A stretch of DNA of 64,000 nucleotides from Diploptera punctata (GCA_030220185.1 JASPKZ010003432.1:930001-994000), one strand, 5' to 3'. Positions 40,727 through 51,829 are shown, numbered from the stretch's first letter. Notes: generated from the sequence alone by a model not told the origin. Numbers and translations: made by a program.

Positions 40727-41469
40727 AGTATTATCATTTTAAAATATTAATATTAATACATGAAAGATAATTATAAAATGAAAACGTCTTCAGGGAGAAA
40801 ATAACGGTGCTAATAGCTGTATCTCAAGAAAAACCTGAGAGAAGAAACTGTATTCTATGCAGTAAAAAGATCAAGAGCACCTAAAAAATGAAAAATAATA
40901 CTAGCACAAACTAAATCATGAAACAATAAAAAGAAGTTTAGCCACAATACATAGAAGGATAATAATGTGTAAAACAGAGAAATTGAAAAATAATCTTAGG
41001 AAAGTTGAAGAGATGCCTCCACTGGTCCAAGGTGTTCTTTGTTATCTTATGTCTTTTTTTATCGCAGATGAAATGAGAGAATATTGAAACGATGAGTCAT
41101 AACGACTGACAAACATCAAACTAAAAATTCAGACGTAGCCATTAGTAACGTCCGTGCCGTCGTCATTTGTTCAAATGATCAAGAATAACTGCGCCATGGT
41201 CTGCAGTTTGGCAACGTCAACTCCATCAATGTCACAATAACAAGTTAACTTTTTATTAATTGACTTCGGATAGAATTGCACAAACATATGGAGGTTGAAT
41301 CTATCTCTTCTGAATTATATATTTCAGACGATACCGTTTGAGACTCCAATGTAATTTAATAACTTGTTATACAGAATAACATTGAAATTGATTTTTGTGG
41401 GATTCTGCAGATCCTAATAGCAATTTAAATCTATATTTAAAATGGTGTAGCTCATTGTTGAGCCATAGC
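40727..41469. other. No assignable feature
   Basis: AT-rich unique-looking DNA. Confidence 0.4.
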
Positions 41470-41826
41470 CTCTCCTTTGTAAAGTAGTTTCTACTAGTTA
41501 ATTTTTTGTTACTACCTTATTTGCTCGTAGAGGCCATGGAAGGACGGTCAACGTACCGACCCAATGAAGACATCTAACAGGCAACTAAGGTATTACTAGG
41601 ACATTGATGTAGATAATTTTTGCTTAGAGGCATCTTTATTCAGGCTTAAGGATCTTTTACGAGTCTGAAAATTTCACACTCGCGACCCACGCCTTAAAGT
41701 CCCTTCCAGAGGACTTGTCCCTTGGATTTTTCCGTCCTAAAAGAATCCATCGACCCCGGCTGGGTTTGAACCCGCGACCCTCTGAAGTAGAGGCAAGGAG
41801 CATAACCACTAGTCCACCGCGGCCGA
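41470..41826 (-). repeat. SINE-A full-length copy
   Basis: Minus strand: GGCCGCGGTGGACTAGTGGT head, B box GGGTTCAAACCC, GGTCGATGGATTCTTTTAGG, ACTTTAAGGCGTGGGTCGCG, AGATGTCTTCATTGGG and the 3' AACTAGTAGAAACTACTTTA. Confidence 0.9.
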
Positions 41827-41862
41827 CAATAGTAATTTAAAACTACCAGCATATTTCTATGG

Positions 41863-42170
41863 CCCATGTCGTAGCCGAACGGTTTAAAAGCTTCGTGCTG
41901 AACTTCGAGACTTGCGCTGGATCGAGTCAGTACGGGACCTATTCCCATCCTGTGTCGTAAGGAATTTGGGTACCTACAAGTAGGTCTACAGGTTAAGAAA
42001 ATCAGCTATAACGGCTGGGAGATCTCCACATGCTTACAACATGTTACCCCTACGCTGGCGGGATGATCGTCTAAGTCTCACTAACATATGTGGATATGAG
42101 ATCAGCAGTCACCTTAGGTCAAGGGCCTTCTAGACGCTGTAACGCTATGGAGTTTAGTTTTATATGTAAA
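41863..42170 (+). repeat. SINE-B copy
   Basis: GTCGTAGCCGAACGGTTTAA head, B-box remnant GGATCGAGTCAGT, GAATTTGGGTACCTACAAGT, 3' GCCTTCTAGACGCTGTAACG and ATGGAGTTTAGTTTT tail. Confidence 0.85.
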
Positions 42171-42176
42171 ACTGAA

Positions 42177-42186
42177 TGTAGATATG
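42177..42186. repeat. Target-site duplication of SINE-B, left
   Basis: TGTAGATATG, repeated exactly at 42495-42504. Confidence 0.8.
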
Positions 42187-42494
42187 GTCCCGCGCCATAT
42201 CTAAGTGGTTAAAGCACGAGGCCTTGGCGCAGAGCTAAGGGACTTGCTCTGGTTCGGGTCTCCACGGAATTTCGGCCAGATTAGGACCGGTGTCCATCCA
42301 GCATCGTGAGGAATTCGGGTAGCTACAATAAGTAGCGGCTCCAGATTTGGAAAACTAGCTATAAAGGCTGGGGGACCCGACATGCTGACTACGTCATACC
42401 TATTCTGGCAAGGATGTCGTCTACATCTGTGATTAACACATATAGATGTGGGGCCAGCAGTCGGTTGGTAGGCCAAGGAGTTTAGTTTTTTAGG
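42187..42494 (+). repeat. SINE-B full-length copy
   Basis: GTCCCGCGCCATATCTAAGT head, B box GGTTCGGGTCTCC, small deletion before GAATTTCGGCCAGATTAGG, GACATGCTGACTACGTC, and 3' GGAGTTTAGTTTTTTAGG. It inserted just downstream of another SINE-B in the same orientation. Confidence 0.9.
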
Positions 42495-42504
42495 TGTAGA
42501 TATG

Positions 42505-43198
42505 AAGGAAGTTATGGGGGGAACCTCCCATGTGAAATAAATAATACGCACATGATTATTTGAAGAAAATCTTGTTTATACGTCATTGTAATTCAGTAAA
42601 TAAACTTTAGAATTATAAAGTCAAATAAAGCAATTTGCAATGTCAACTATAAAGTGGATGGTAATAAAAATCGTGGCATTCTAAATTTATTGTATTTTCT
42701 GGTTACGATTTGCTAACTGAAGGGTTAGCGTGCCTTAAACTCATTGCATCACCATATGTTATAGTAAAGAAAGGGTGAGTTAAGGGACTTTCAAACTACG
42801 AAAGTCAACATCAAAATGTTCACAACCTATAACATACACTTGCATGTTAACATTAATCTTTAATGCGTGTCCTAAGCACACGATATATAGCCTACGTATT
42901 CACAATTTTAGAACAAATATTATACATAAATGATTTATCTAAGAAAACACAATTTAACATCATGGGAGGAGCATGCTTTCATGAACTGCTTTCCGATCAA
43001 AATTTTACAAAAAAAAATCAGTCACGCAGAAGTTGCGTAAATTAAGCAAATTCATCAGCAAGTCAAAATTATGGCCCAAATTTGCTGGTTTACGGAATAT
43101 ATATTCTTTTATTAAATTGGAGAAACTCAATTTCTGATATCAGCTCATTTAAAAATGTCAGACCGCAGTGAAAAACAAACAGCCATTTTTATTTCGGG
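42505..43198. other. No assignable feature
   Basis: AT-rich unique-looking DNA. Confidence 0.4.
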
Positions 43199-43530
43199 TT
43201 ACAGGTTATCCCCAACTTCTACTAATTGTTGGAACGCGCTGATTTTTTGGAGATTACCTTCTTCGTAATATTTTAATAGCATATACGGAGTTTCGTTGCG
43301 AAACATAAAAAGTTGCAACACCCAAAGTGATTTTATAAATCTTCGTTTTAGGTGAACTCCTACACCTAATGATCCTGTTTTGTTGGTTAACGAACTTGAC
43401 CTTACTTGTTCTGATAAAACAAAAATAACGGCCGCTAGAGCGTTTATATATATTTGAAGTGAGCGTGAACTACATTCTCTATTATTACGTGAAACCTGAC
43501 TTTTATAAAATACAAACCTAGCTTGTCTCA
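43199..43530 (-). other. Unrecognised open frame of about 110 codons
   Basis: After the ATAC-encoded MYVC repeats, the minus-strand frame reads RQARFVFYKSQVSRNNRECS, LQIYINALAAVIFVLSEQVR, KTGSLGVGVHLKRRFIKSLW and ends QQLVEVGDNL. No domain recognised; no repeat copy elsewhere in the window. It could be chance. Confidence 0.2.
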
Positions 43531-43588
43531 TACATACATACATACATACATACATACATACATACATACATACATACATACATACATA
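43531..43588. repeat. (ATAC)n microsatellite
   Basis: Fourteen tetranucleotide units. Confidence 0.95.
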
Positions 43589-43842
43589 GGGCCTATATAT
43601 ATCAATGTTATTTTTGCTGACTACTAGATAGGATCGTCGAAGATCTCTTCAAAAATATTTTAATGAAATCAACCCTAATAGCGCCATTCGTTTGGAATTA
43701 GTTAAAAGTCAGTAATAAGCATCATATTATTAATAAGCTGATATTCCACAATTTTAAAACATTTAGAACTACATAAGTGTGGCGGCTCCTTAATCGTTCA
43801 CCCTCCTACTCTGGAACCCCAAAATGTAACTATTTTTTTTTT

Positions 43843-44020
43843 TGGCGGTACTAAACCCTGGAGTCGACTCATCTCTAAATGAAATGGGTACCAGGTGTAC
43901 GTTCTGGGCTAAAGGCAGCCGTCATATAGGGGTGACATCTGTGGCACCTGTGTAAAAGGTACAATTCTCAATTCCCTACTCTTATAAGGGACTCTTAAGG
44001 CCTGTAGTGGGTTATTTTGG
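43843..44020 (+). repeat. SINE-C copy, 5'-truncated
   Basis: GGCGGTACTAAACCCTGGAG, GTCGACTCATCTCTAAATGA, AAAGGCAGCCGTCATATAGG, AAGGCCTGTAGTGGG. Confidence 0.8.
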
Positions 44021-44117
44021 CCTACTAGAAAATGAAACTTCTAGTAATTGGATAAATACAAAACCGTTTCTTTAAATAAGTAAAGCCTATCTATTAATAA
44101 CAGTAAATTCTCGAACT

Positions 44118-44328
44118 CTTGTCAGGATAAGTGGCACGAATGAGGAATGAAAGAGGGAGATGGAAACGTTTTATAGGAAAGCTAGCAGAGGCAAAGGAAT
44201 GAGGTAAGAGAAAAACATTAACCATGATTTGAGGGAGATAAATTATATAGGACTTGAAACGGTATACATCAGCTCAGGATAAAGATACATGAAGACCTTA
44301 TCTCCGGATTCGATAGTGCCAATGAGTT
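44118..44328 (+). pseudogene. LINE-A 3' tail, decayed
   Basis: GGATAAGTGGCACGAATGAG, GAATGAAAGAGGGAGATGG, TTTGAGGGAGATAAATTATA and GATTCGATAGTGCCAATGAG. Confidence 0.78.
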
Positions 44329-44929
44329 TACATCTGAGTTCGAATAAAATAAAACAACAACAATTGCAATTAGGAATAAGTGTGAAAGAAAACCTCCCAG
44401 ATGATAAACCACGATTTTTTTCCGCTGATTTTCCTCAGTTATCTTGCTGGCTCACTGTTGAATTATTATTAAAAGATGATAAGGGTAGAGGGATGTCTCC
44501 CATGTGGAGCTGGTCTAGGGGAAGATGTTATTTCTGGAAGAATTTATTTATATCGTTGTTATATACAACAAGATGCAGCAGTGCAGGGGGGAGGATATGC
44601 ACTAACCTAACACAACATCCCCTACATCCATCCATATGGCTGTTTGTGCAGACACATGTGTCTACCGCTACCAACTTTATTCCACTCAATCCTCTACATT
44701 TCCTTCCAATATTAAAACTACAGTAAATAATATTTTAAAACCACATATTCCACTAAACATTCCTCGCCTAAAATTTGTTAGGAAATTTATCAAGAATAAG
44801 TAATTTATGTACTGAAACATACAGTAAGCCTACCTGAAATAGTTAAGGGAAGAGAGGTGGACTTAAATGGTGATTTTTTAAACCTTATATATTTAAGTAC
44901 AATATATAAATAATATCAGTATCTGATAG
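44329..44929. other. No gene accepted; one long open frame
   Basis: A plus-strand frame from the LINE-A end runs to 44726. It contains no recognisable domain and starts inside a repeat, so it is treated as chance. Confidence 0.4.
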
Positions 44930-45550
44930 GTGCTGTCGTCCTCAACTTGGTTAAAATCTTTTAAAATTTGAAGGTATTATGGAAACTAGTTCCATCATCT
45001 GCAGAAGGTTTTAAGCTTAAAAATTAAGTTGTAAAGTATTTTAAAACATGAAGGCCTTTCGGATATCACTTTCATCACGATCAGAAATATTTATGCTCAA
45101 CACTTTAAGGTTTAAAATATTTTAAACCTGAAGGATTTCGGAAACCGGTTCCATCAACAGCAGTGGGTTTTAAGCTAAGAAATTAAGGTTTAAAATCTTT
45201 TAAACCCCGAAGTTTTCGGAAATCGGTTCCATCATTAGCAGTAAGTTTTAAGCTTAAAATCCCCTGATGATGATGGAACCGATTTTCGAAAGTCTTCGCT
45301 CTCTAAAAGATGTCAATATAAGGTTTTAAGTATAAAACTTTCTGCTAATGATGGATACGATTTTTCCGAAAGGTCGTCAGGTTTTAAATGAGGTTATAAG
45401 CATAACATTTTTTGCTGATAATGCAACCGGTTTCCGAAAGGTCTTCAGGATTTAAAAGATTTTAGATTCTAACGTTTCAAAATTAAAATATTCAGGTTTT
45501 AAAAGAATATTTTAAAACCTGAATGTTTTAAGCCAAGGATGACGGGACTA
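44930..45550. mobile_element. Foldback element with tandemly repeated arms
   Basis: The left half has four units of about 80 bp (TTCGGAAACCGGTTCCATCA, then TTTTAAGCTTAAAA, then AAAATCTTTTAAACC). The right half has about three units in the opposite orientation (GATGATGGAACCGATTTTCG). The switch is near 45262. Outer ends (GTCGTCCTCAACTTGG and its approximate complement CCAAGGATGACGGG) are inverted too. This is the architecture of FB-type foldbacks: inverted arms made of tandem subrepeats. Confidence 0.75.
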
Positions 45551-45809
45551 ACAAATACTAATATTATTTTAAATTGTGACTAATGCCTCAACGGAATTTT
45601 ATTATGCATTTTATCAGTATTTAAAAGTGTACCTTGGAATGTTATGACACCATTTCAAGTTTTATATATGAACTCATAATACTTTTAAATGACATTAAAG
45701 TAAGAATTTTCACTTTTATATCCATGTTAATAATTCATTGCAGTTTTCCGGCAAGTTTGATTTTCTATCACATGACAGGACAAAAACTGATATAACACCT
45801 TCAATCATA

Positions 45810-45865
<56 letters not shown>

Positions 45866-46537
45866 CTGCATGATTTAGAATCCATATTATCTAGACCTTA
45901 ATCAAAAAGTTACATTTTTCCCAAAGTTTAAATGTAAATTTATTTTATAAGATATTCACAAATTTATTACCATAGAACTAATTTTAGAGGTTTATTGATT
46001 ACATGATTCTTTTGATTTGAGTTATTTAAATTCTGAACAATCCAAATGTTAGGCTGTCAATTTACCACTGAACTGTAAAATCATTTTGAAATTATGCAAA
46101 AAATGACAGAGTTATAAATATTTTTGTAAAACTCAAAATAGTTATATACAGTATATTAATTTGGACTCCTACTTTTTTGTTAAATTTCTCATTTGCTGTT
46201 TATTTGTACTAGTACTGTACAGACCATGCTTCATATATGTGTAATCTAGAATGTTACACCAAATAGAGAAAAGCGTTAATTTCATAGCATCTTCTTCCTT
46301 TAAGAACCGTCCGAATATTTAATTTTAAAAATCTTGATAATTTTTGTAGGAAAAAATATCACGAGTATTTAATGGACAGTTTAGGCTCAGATATACAACT
46401 GAGATTATTTTTTAGAATATATTTTCTCTTTTCATTACATTTCATTTTATTAAGTTTTATTATATTTTGTTTTATTTTATTTTTAATTATGGGTTATAAT
46501 GTACATAGCAAACGTTCTTGTTTATTTCAATATCAAA
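45551..46537. other. AT-rich region with a (TA)n array
   Basis: (TA)n at 45809-45863; nothing else recognised. Confidence 0.5.
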
Positions 46538-46722
46538 GGATGTAGAGAAAAATGGTTTAGACATGTAGAAAGATTGAACATAACAAGATTACTAAAAGCA
46601 GCATTTAACTACAAGCCAAGAGGTTCAAGGAATGTAGGAAGGCCAGTGAAAAGATGGACAGAATTGTGAGGTGGAACAGGCTTTTTTGCCTAGCCCGTGA
46701 AGGGAAGAAGAAGAAAAAAAAA
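46538..46722 (+). pseudogene. LINE-D 3' tail
   Basis: CREKWFRHVERLNITRLLKA, then FNYKPRGSRNVGRPVKRWTE and stop, then a GAAGAAGAAGAAA-rich 3' end. It aligns to the 18.3 and 18.7 kb copies. Confidence 0.78.
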
Positions 46723-46989
46723 TTATTTCAATAAATCATGCAGCATTATGCATCCTGCGAATTTATTTTGAAAGAAGGAAACACAATCCACTTTTGTGAT
46801 TTGTTGTGACACAATTAGATATTAAAGTTTTCTTTAAATAACAAAAAATTGTAACTCGTGAATTAAATATGTTATCTAAAAAAATCACAGATGGATTGTC
46901 TCAGATCTTAAAAAACTTAATGACATATAAAAAAGCACATATTTAATTACTTGTAGCATCTAACTAATGTAAGGTACTGTAGATATGTG

Positions 46990-47187
46990 ATTAGATTTTT
47001 GAGATACGAATGAGGATCATACAAATTCCTTGTAGAAAAACCAGAAGGAAAACGCCCAAAAAGTAGACCAAGAATTTGAGGGAGGTGAATTATATGACGA
47101 ATAATTGGAAGCTCAGGATAGAGATGTATGGAGAAATTATGACCAGGAAGTCTTCACCTCTCGGTTCGATAGAGCCAATGAATGAGT
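46990..47187 (+). pseudogene. LINE-A 3' tail, decayed
   Basis: AAAACCAGAAGGAAAACGCC, AGTAGACCAAGAATTTGAGG, CTCAGGATAGAGATGTATGG, GGTTCGATAGAGCCAATGAA. Confidence 0.8.
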
Positions 47188-47645
47188 CATATAACTATGG
47201 CTATTTCACAATATTTTAGCGAAAGTGACGTCTCTTTTGTCGATATTGCAATGCATGGCAAATAAAGTAAATCCTCTCTCTACTCGTGTCCGGCGTAATG
47301 CCAGGTCGAGGTATGTGACGAGATAAGATCTATGATATACGACTAATCCGGCAGACCAAGCCTGTCGCATCATCACTGTTACGTAACTGCGGTTCTATGA
47401 CAATGGTTGGCTTTTAAAGGAATACAGTGATCGGTTCTACGAATTGTTTGCAAATATTTGTAACTGATCTCGATGAATCAGGTGAATGATATGATGGGTC
47501 CGGTGACCGAAGCTGAACAATTAAAAAATAAAACAAGTATACTTAATCATATAATAACAATAACAGAATTTTACGTAATATTCTACACAAATCCATGAAG
47601 TCAATACCTCAGTATTGGTCTCAAATGCATACACACACAGCACAT
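47188..47645. other. No assignable feature
   Basis: Unique-looking sequence. Confidence 0.4.
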
Positions 47646-47649
47646 ATAA

Positions 47650-47696
47650 TCATGGACTCTTATTTTAAGGGATGAAAGGAAATTATGAGTATTTGA
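47650..47696 (+). repeat. LINE-A tail, part 1 before a hairpin insertion
   Basis: ATGGACTCTTATTTTAAGGG and GGAAATTATGAGTATTTGA match LINE-A; the last 12 bp recur on the far side of the insert. Confidence 0.75.
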
Positions 47697-47918
47697 TTTA
47701 ATACACAAGTGATCTTCTTGGTGATATAATATTAAAATATATATGTAGCCCATTTCACCAATTAATGTTTTAAAATGGTCAACAAGTTTCTACAGCCAAG
47801 CTGTCATTCTCAAGACCAGATATTGGTCTTGAGAATGACAGCTTGGCTGTAGAAACTTGTTGACCATTTTAAAACATTAATTGGTGAAATGGGCATATTG
47901 ACTACATATATATTTTTA
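47697..47918. mobile_element. Hairpin insertion in LINE-A with 12-bp target duplication
   Basis: The insert contains an almost perfect palindrome (GCCCATTTCACCAATTAATG ... CATTAATTGGTGAAATGGGC) with arms of about 70 bp meeting at GACCAGATATTGGTC. It is flanked by ATGAGTATTTGA at 47685-47696 and 47919-47930. Confidence 0.88.
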
Positions 47919-48318
47919 ATGAGTATTTGAGAATAAAGTTATTAGGAAAATGTTTGGACCAAAGAGAGATGAACAGACAGGTGAATGGAGAAGACAACTT
48001 TAACAGTGAACTATTTTATAGGAAGCCAGATACAATAAGAACAGTTAAGTCTCGCAGACAGGCGATGGGCAGGACATGTTGCACGAATGCGGGAATGAAA
48101 GACGTGCATGGAAGCTTATTATAGGAAAACCAGAGGGAAAACGCCCAGTTGTAGACCTACAATGAGGTGAGAAAATATTAACTATATTTGAGGGAAGTAG
48201 ATTATATCCTACAGGGGATGATTGGAAAACATTAGCTCGGGATAGGGATGTATGGAGAGTTTATGTCCGCTTGGCCATGAACCTACGGGTTCGACAATGC
48301 CAGTGAGTTAGTTACACA
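47919..48318 (+). pseudogene. LINE-A tail, part 2
   Basis: FENKVIRKMFGPKRDEQT-like start, then FYRKPDTIRTVKSRRQAMGR (frame broken), GAAAACCAGAGGGAAAACGC, GATTGGAAAACATTAGCTCG and GGTTCGACAATGCCAGTGAG tail. It continues the LINE interrupted by the hairpin. Confidence 0.85.
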
Positions 48319-48432
48319 CTATTTTTGAGAATGAACCATTTTTGCAGCCCCCTTCCTATTTCATTTAAAATACGATCAAACTGTGCTTCGCCACAGATTT
48401 TGCTAGAGTATTTCTTAACCAACAATGTACAT

Positions 48433-48809
48433 GTCGGCCTCAGTGGCCAAATGGTTTTGTTCTTTCCTCTAGTCCTGAGAATAGAGGGTTCAAACCTGTT
48501 CGGTGTCAATGGATTTTTTGGGTGGAAACGTCCAAAGGACAAGTCCTCCGGGAGGGATTTTAAACCGTGGGCACCAAGTCTGAGGGTTTTCGCTTCATAA
48601 AATAATCTGAAGCCTAAATTAGTGGCTAATGAAAACTTTTAACCCACCATCCCCATCTAAGTTAAAACCTTAGTTACCTGCTAGATGTCTCATTGAGGCG
48701 ATATGGTGAACACGTGTAACTCGCTGACATCTATAGAGAAATAAGCATAACTAAAATAGATTGTCATTAAACTCCCGTAGGGGAGTAACCGTGTCTCCAA
48801 TAGGGACGT
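48433..48809 (+). repeat. SINE-A full-length copy
   Basis: TCGGCCTCAGTGGCCAAATG head, B box GGGTTCAAACC, GTGTCAATGGATTTTTTGG, GACAAGTCCTCCGGGAGGG, CTGCTAGATGTCTCATTGAG, and 3' GTAACCGTGTCTCC. Confidence 0.9.
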
Positions 48810-48904
48810 TTGGGGTAGTATATACTAAATACACAACATAAACGGTAACGAAGGCCTATATAGAATAATTAGAGAATTATTAAATTACGTTACATCTTAG
48901 GGGC

Positions 48905-49070
48905 ATATGAAATGAAACAAAATGGAGAATATGAATACGGAAAAGTGGTGGAATGAAATTTTCGGCAGGAAATATTCTACGAAACCTGAAATTTTAAGTG
49001 ACTGAGACAAGAACTCGGAACCCAGAGGTGCGAATCTAGTATTCAAACAATTGCGCCAATGTGGTAAAGT
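48905..49070 (-). repeat. SINE-G copy, decayed
   Basis: Minus strand from GGCGCAATTGTTTGAATACT through GGTTTCGTAGAATATTTCCT to AATTTCATTCCACCACTTTT, aligning to the 12.6 kb SINE-G without its 3' end. Confidence 0.65.
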
Positions 49071-49734
49071 TTGAAACAAGTTAAATTCATGTTTCTGTAT
49101 GTTGTTAAATCAAGAGACGGGTGGTATCAAATGATCAAAATACAAGACAATGGTAAGCATTGTTTGTCAACCTGAGATTTTGATTAAGTCGTATTTGTAT
49201 TACAGGAAGTGGGTTATTATTTATTTATTAAGATACAGGTAACACAAGGCTGTAATTAAGGAGTTATCAACCCACGTGAACACCTACTAAACTCATTGTC
49301 ATGTTGTGGAAATCAATTTAATTACATTTTATTTAAATATATTGTATTCATAGAAACACCTCTGTTTCTTTAACTTCCCCTCACACACATTGTCTTAACG
49401 TTCTCTACCCTCCCACTGCCAAAAAAGTTGTAAGTTGCACCACTCGTAGTTAAAGTATATATTCATTAATTCTTACACTTATTCTATGAATGAATAAGGC
49501 ACTGTGTCCCATGAAGGGCTAGGGCCTCCTACAAGGGGGATGAGCTCAAACATCACGTGGTTCATGTGGGGAGCAACTCCACATGAACGAATAACACTAT
49601 TCTAAATCTACTCTTGTGATTTAAAATACATTTCAGCTTGACAATATTGTGCAGTTTGTGATTGGACTCAATGTTTTTGATTTTTCAAGTAGGCCCTATG
49701 TACTTTTGACTTATTCTATACTAAGACTGAATTC
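49071..49734. other. No assignable feature
   Basis: Unique-looking; short AT-rich runs only. Confidence 0.4.
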
Positions 49735-49971
49735 CATGATTTTTATGGCAAATCAGATGTAATAATAATATTAAGTCTTATAGAATGCGAGGGGTAGGAA
49801 TGTGGGCTGAATGGTAAACGTTTATGGGAAATCAAGTGCAATAAGAATATTTAAGTCTTATAGAATCCGAAGGGTAGAATATGGTAGCTGAATTGAGAAT
49901 GAGCGAAGGGTACGGAAACTTGTAAGAAAACAAGTAATAAAGTGCCCAGTAAAAAAGGTGAAATGAAGGTG
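49735..49971 (+). repeat. LINE-A tail, part 1, with internal tandem duplication
   Basis: The segment TTAAGTCTTATAGAATGCGA recurs about 78 bp later as TTAAGTCTTATAGAATCCGA, so one block is duplicated. The LINE is then interrupted by a SINE-C. Confidence 0.7.
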
Positions 49972-50240
49972 AACCCACTGCGGACCTTATGAGGCACTTG
50001 GTAGAAAGTTAATTCACTCACCATTCTAGACATTAAAAATGAGATGCCAGCCGGGATATCAACCCTGGGTAACCGACGCCTATACTCCAAAACTTAGGCA
50101 CTAATTTCCGTTAGAGGCTGAGACGATTTCAGGACTAAGAGACCGTCAGAAGGTTTAAACCAGTACAAAAATATTGATATCAAGAATTCAACCCGCATCC
50201 TGAAGTGTATTCCCTTAACAAACTACGCTACGGCGTGCTC
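49972..50240 (-). repeat. SINE-C copy inserted in LINE-A
   Basis: Minus strand: GAGCACGCCGTAGCGTAGTT head, B-box remnant GGGTTGAATTC, TTAAACCTTCTGACGGTC, CGTCTCAGCCTCTAACGGAA, GATATCCCGGCTGGCATCTC. Confidence 0.82.
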
Positions 50241-50430
50241 TCGAAAGCGCTAAATTCGTAGGCCAATAATAAGGCGGAAGAAAAGCAGTAATAATGATTT
50301 AAGAAAGGTGCATTTAGATAGCTACAGGGAATGATTGGAACATATTATCTCAGGGAATGGGAATATGTTGACTTAATTAGCACACAGTCAAACATCTCTC
50401 CGGGTTCGATAGTGGCAGTAAGCTAAAATC
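50241..50430 (+). repeat. LINE-A tail, part 2
   Basis: TTCGTAGGCCAATAATAAGG, CAGGGAATGATTGGAACATA and GGGTTCGATAGTGGCAGTAA. Confidence 0.72.
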
Positions 50431-50489
50431 CCGCGACAGCTCATTTTGTAAGGTTTCCCAGTGTTCTTTCTGATTCATAGGTCCGTATT

Positions 50490-50804
50490 CAATATCCAGC
50501 GCGATTATTTTAATAAGAAACTGCCCCGAGCTTTGCCCAGAAAATTTAAGGTTTCGTACCTTGAAGCAGAGCACCCCACGGGGAAGAATTTTGGCACGGA
50601 ATTTCGGCTAGTATGGGACAGGTGTCAACCAGCCAGTGAGATATTTAGATAGCTACAATAAGTAACGATTCCTGATTGAGAAAACCAGCTGTGAGACGCG
50701 CATGTCATCCCTCTACTGTCTGGATGATAGTAGACACTTTTGGAAATAACGCATACTGTTGGTAGGCCAAAGGCCTATCACCGTGGAGTCTAGTTTTGGA
50801 ATTA
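50490..50804 (+). repeat. SINE-B copy, diverged head
   Basis: Body GGAATTTCGGCTAGTATGGG, AGATAGCTACAATAAGTAAC, GCATGTCATCCCTCTACTG and 3' GTGGAGTCTAGTTTT tail. The head is barely recognisable. Confidence 0.75.
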
Positions 50805-51339
50805 CTATCTCACCCTGTGACTTAAGAAATCAGCAGATTAAATTAAATTATACATTCACTTAGACCTTCCACTGGTCCTAAGTCAGCTAATTGAATCCAG
50901 TTTTTTATCCTCGATGTCAATTTCCCTAAGATCGATCCAAATATTTTCTTAACTGTTACGCCTAAGTCTTCTTAATATCATTTTCGTATGTATCGTCCAA
51001 TTAAATTTTTGAAATCAGTGTTGTTTATTTCAGACGAATTCTGCTGAAGATTGTGCATGAGATTCGGACCTAACATGTCCGTTGAGAGACTGAAAGATTT
51101 AGTCAGTATGCGTACAGTCTCTCTTTGGTTAATATGTTGTATAAGGAATTCCTTGTGCTCGCTTTCTTTCCACGGTGGATTGTATAATATGAAAATATAT
51201 CTTTGAAGCGGATGAAATCACATAAATAAATAAATATTGTATTTTTTTAATAGCATTAATATATCTATCTTCAGCTTAAGGATTAAGCACAAAAGTAAAA
51301 TTTGAAAAATTTCCACCCTGATAGATAAATAATTCTAGA
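50805..51339. other. No assignable feature
   Basis: Unique-looking sequence. Confidence 0.4.
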
Positions 51340-51470
51340 TTTCTTGTACTTCTTCTTCATCATTCAGAGATTAAGCCTATTGGCTCCTTCCGGTTCCATG
51401 AAAGCTACGACTATCATTACAATTCTATTATATTTATTTTTTACTGTTGGCAAGTGTGCGTAACCTTGTG
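51340..51470 (-). repeat. LINE-D 3' end fragment
   Basis: Reverse complement of CTTCTTCATCATTCAGAGAT and CTATTGGCTCCTTCCGGTTC, matching the 3' UTR of LINE-D. Confidence 0.6.
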
Positions 51471-51526
51471 GGACCATCAAACATATGGATCCGTAGTAAG
51501 CTTTTCTTCATTTAATACTTTTCTCA

Positions 51527-51579
51527 GGTTGGGTGGAAGAGAATGTCTTATGGCCTTAACTCTGTCAGTTTAAATAAAC

Positions 51580-51627
<48 letters not shown>

Positions 51628-51630
51628 CAT
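51527..51630 (+). repeat. Short repeat H with (ATT)n tail
   Basis: GGTTGGGTGGAAGAGAATGT, CTTATGGCCTTAACTCTGTC, TTAAATAAACT followed by ATT repeats, which extend as ATC/ATT to 51666. Confidence 0.7.
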
Positions 51631-51715
51631 CATTATTATTATCATTATCATCACCATCATCATCATATTGTTATTATAATCGAAAAAACGTATTACATTC
51701 AATTTCATTTGAAGT

Positions 51716-51820
51716 TATTTCTCACTGGTTGAGTGGAAGAGAAGGCCTATAGCCTGTTAAAGCAAATAATAATAGTAATAGTAATAATAATAATAATAAT
51801 AATAACAATAATAATATTTT
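51716..51820 (+). repeat. Short repeat H with (AAT)n tail
   Basis: TTCTCACTGGTTGAGTGGAA, GAGAAGGCCTATAGCC, AAGCAAATAATAATAG then AAT repeats. Confidence 0.7.
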
Positions 51821-51829
51821 TTAATCACG

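Noticed and set aside
44289..44726. 145-codon plus-strand frame
   Set aside because: It starts inside a LINE-A 3' end, has no recognisable domain and no sign of splicing or selection.
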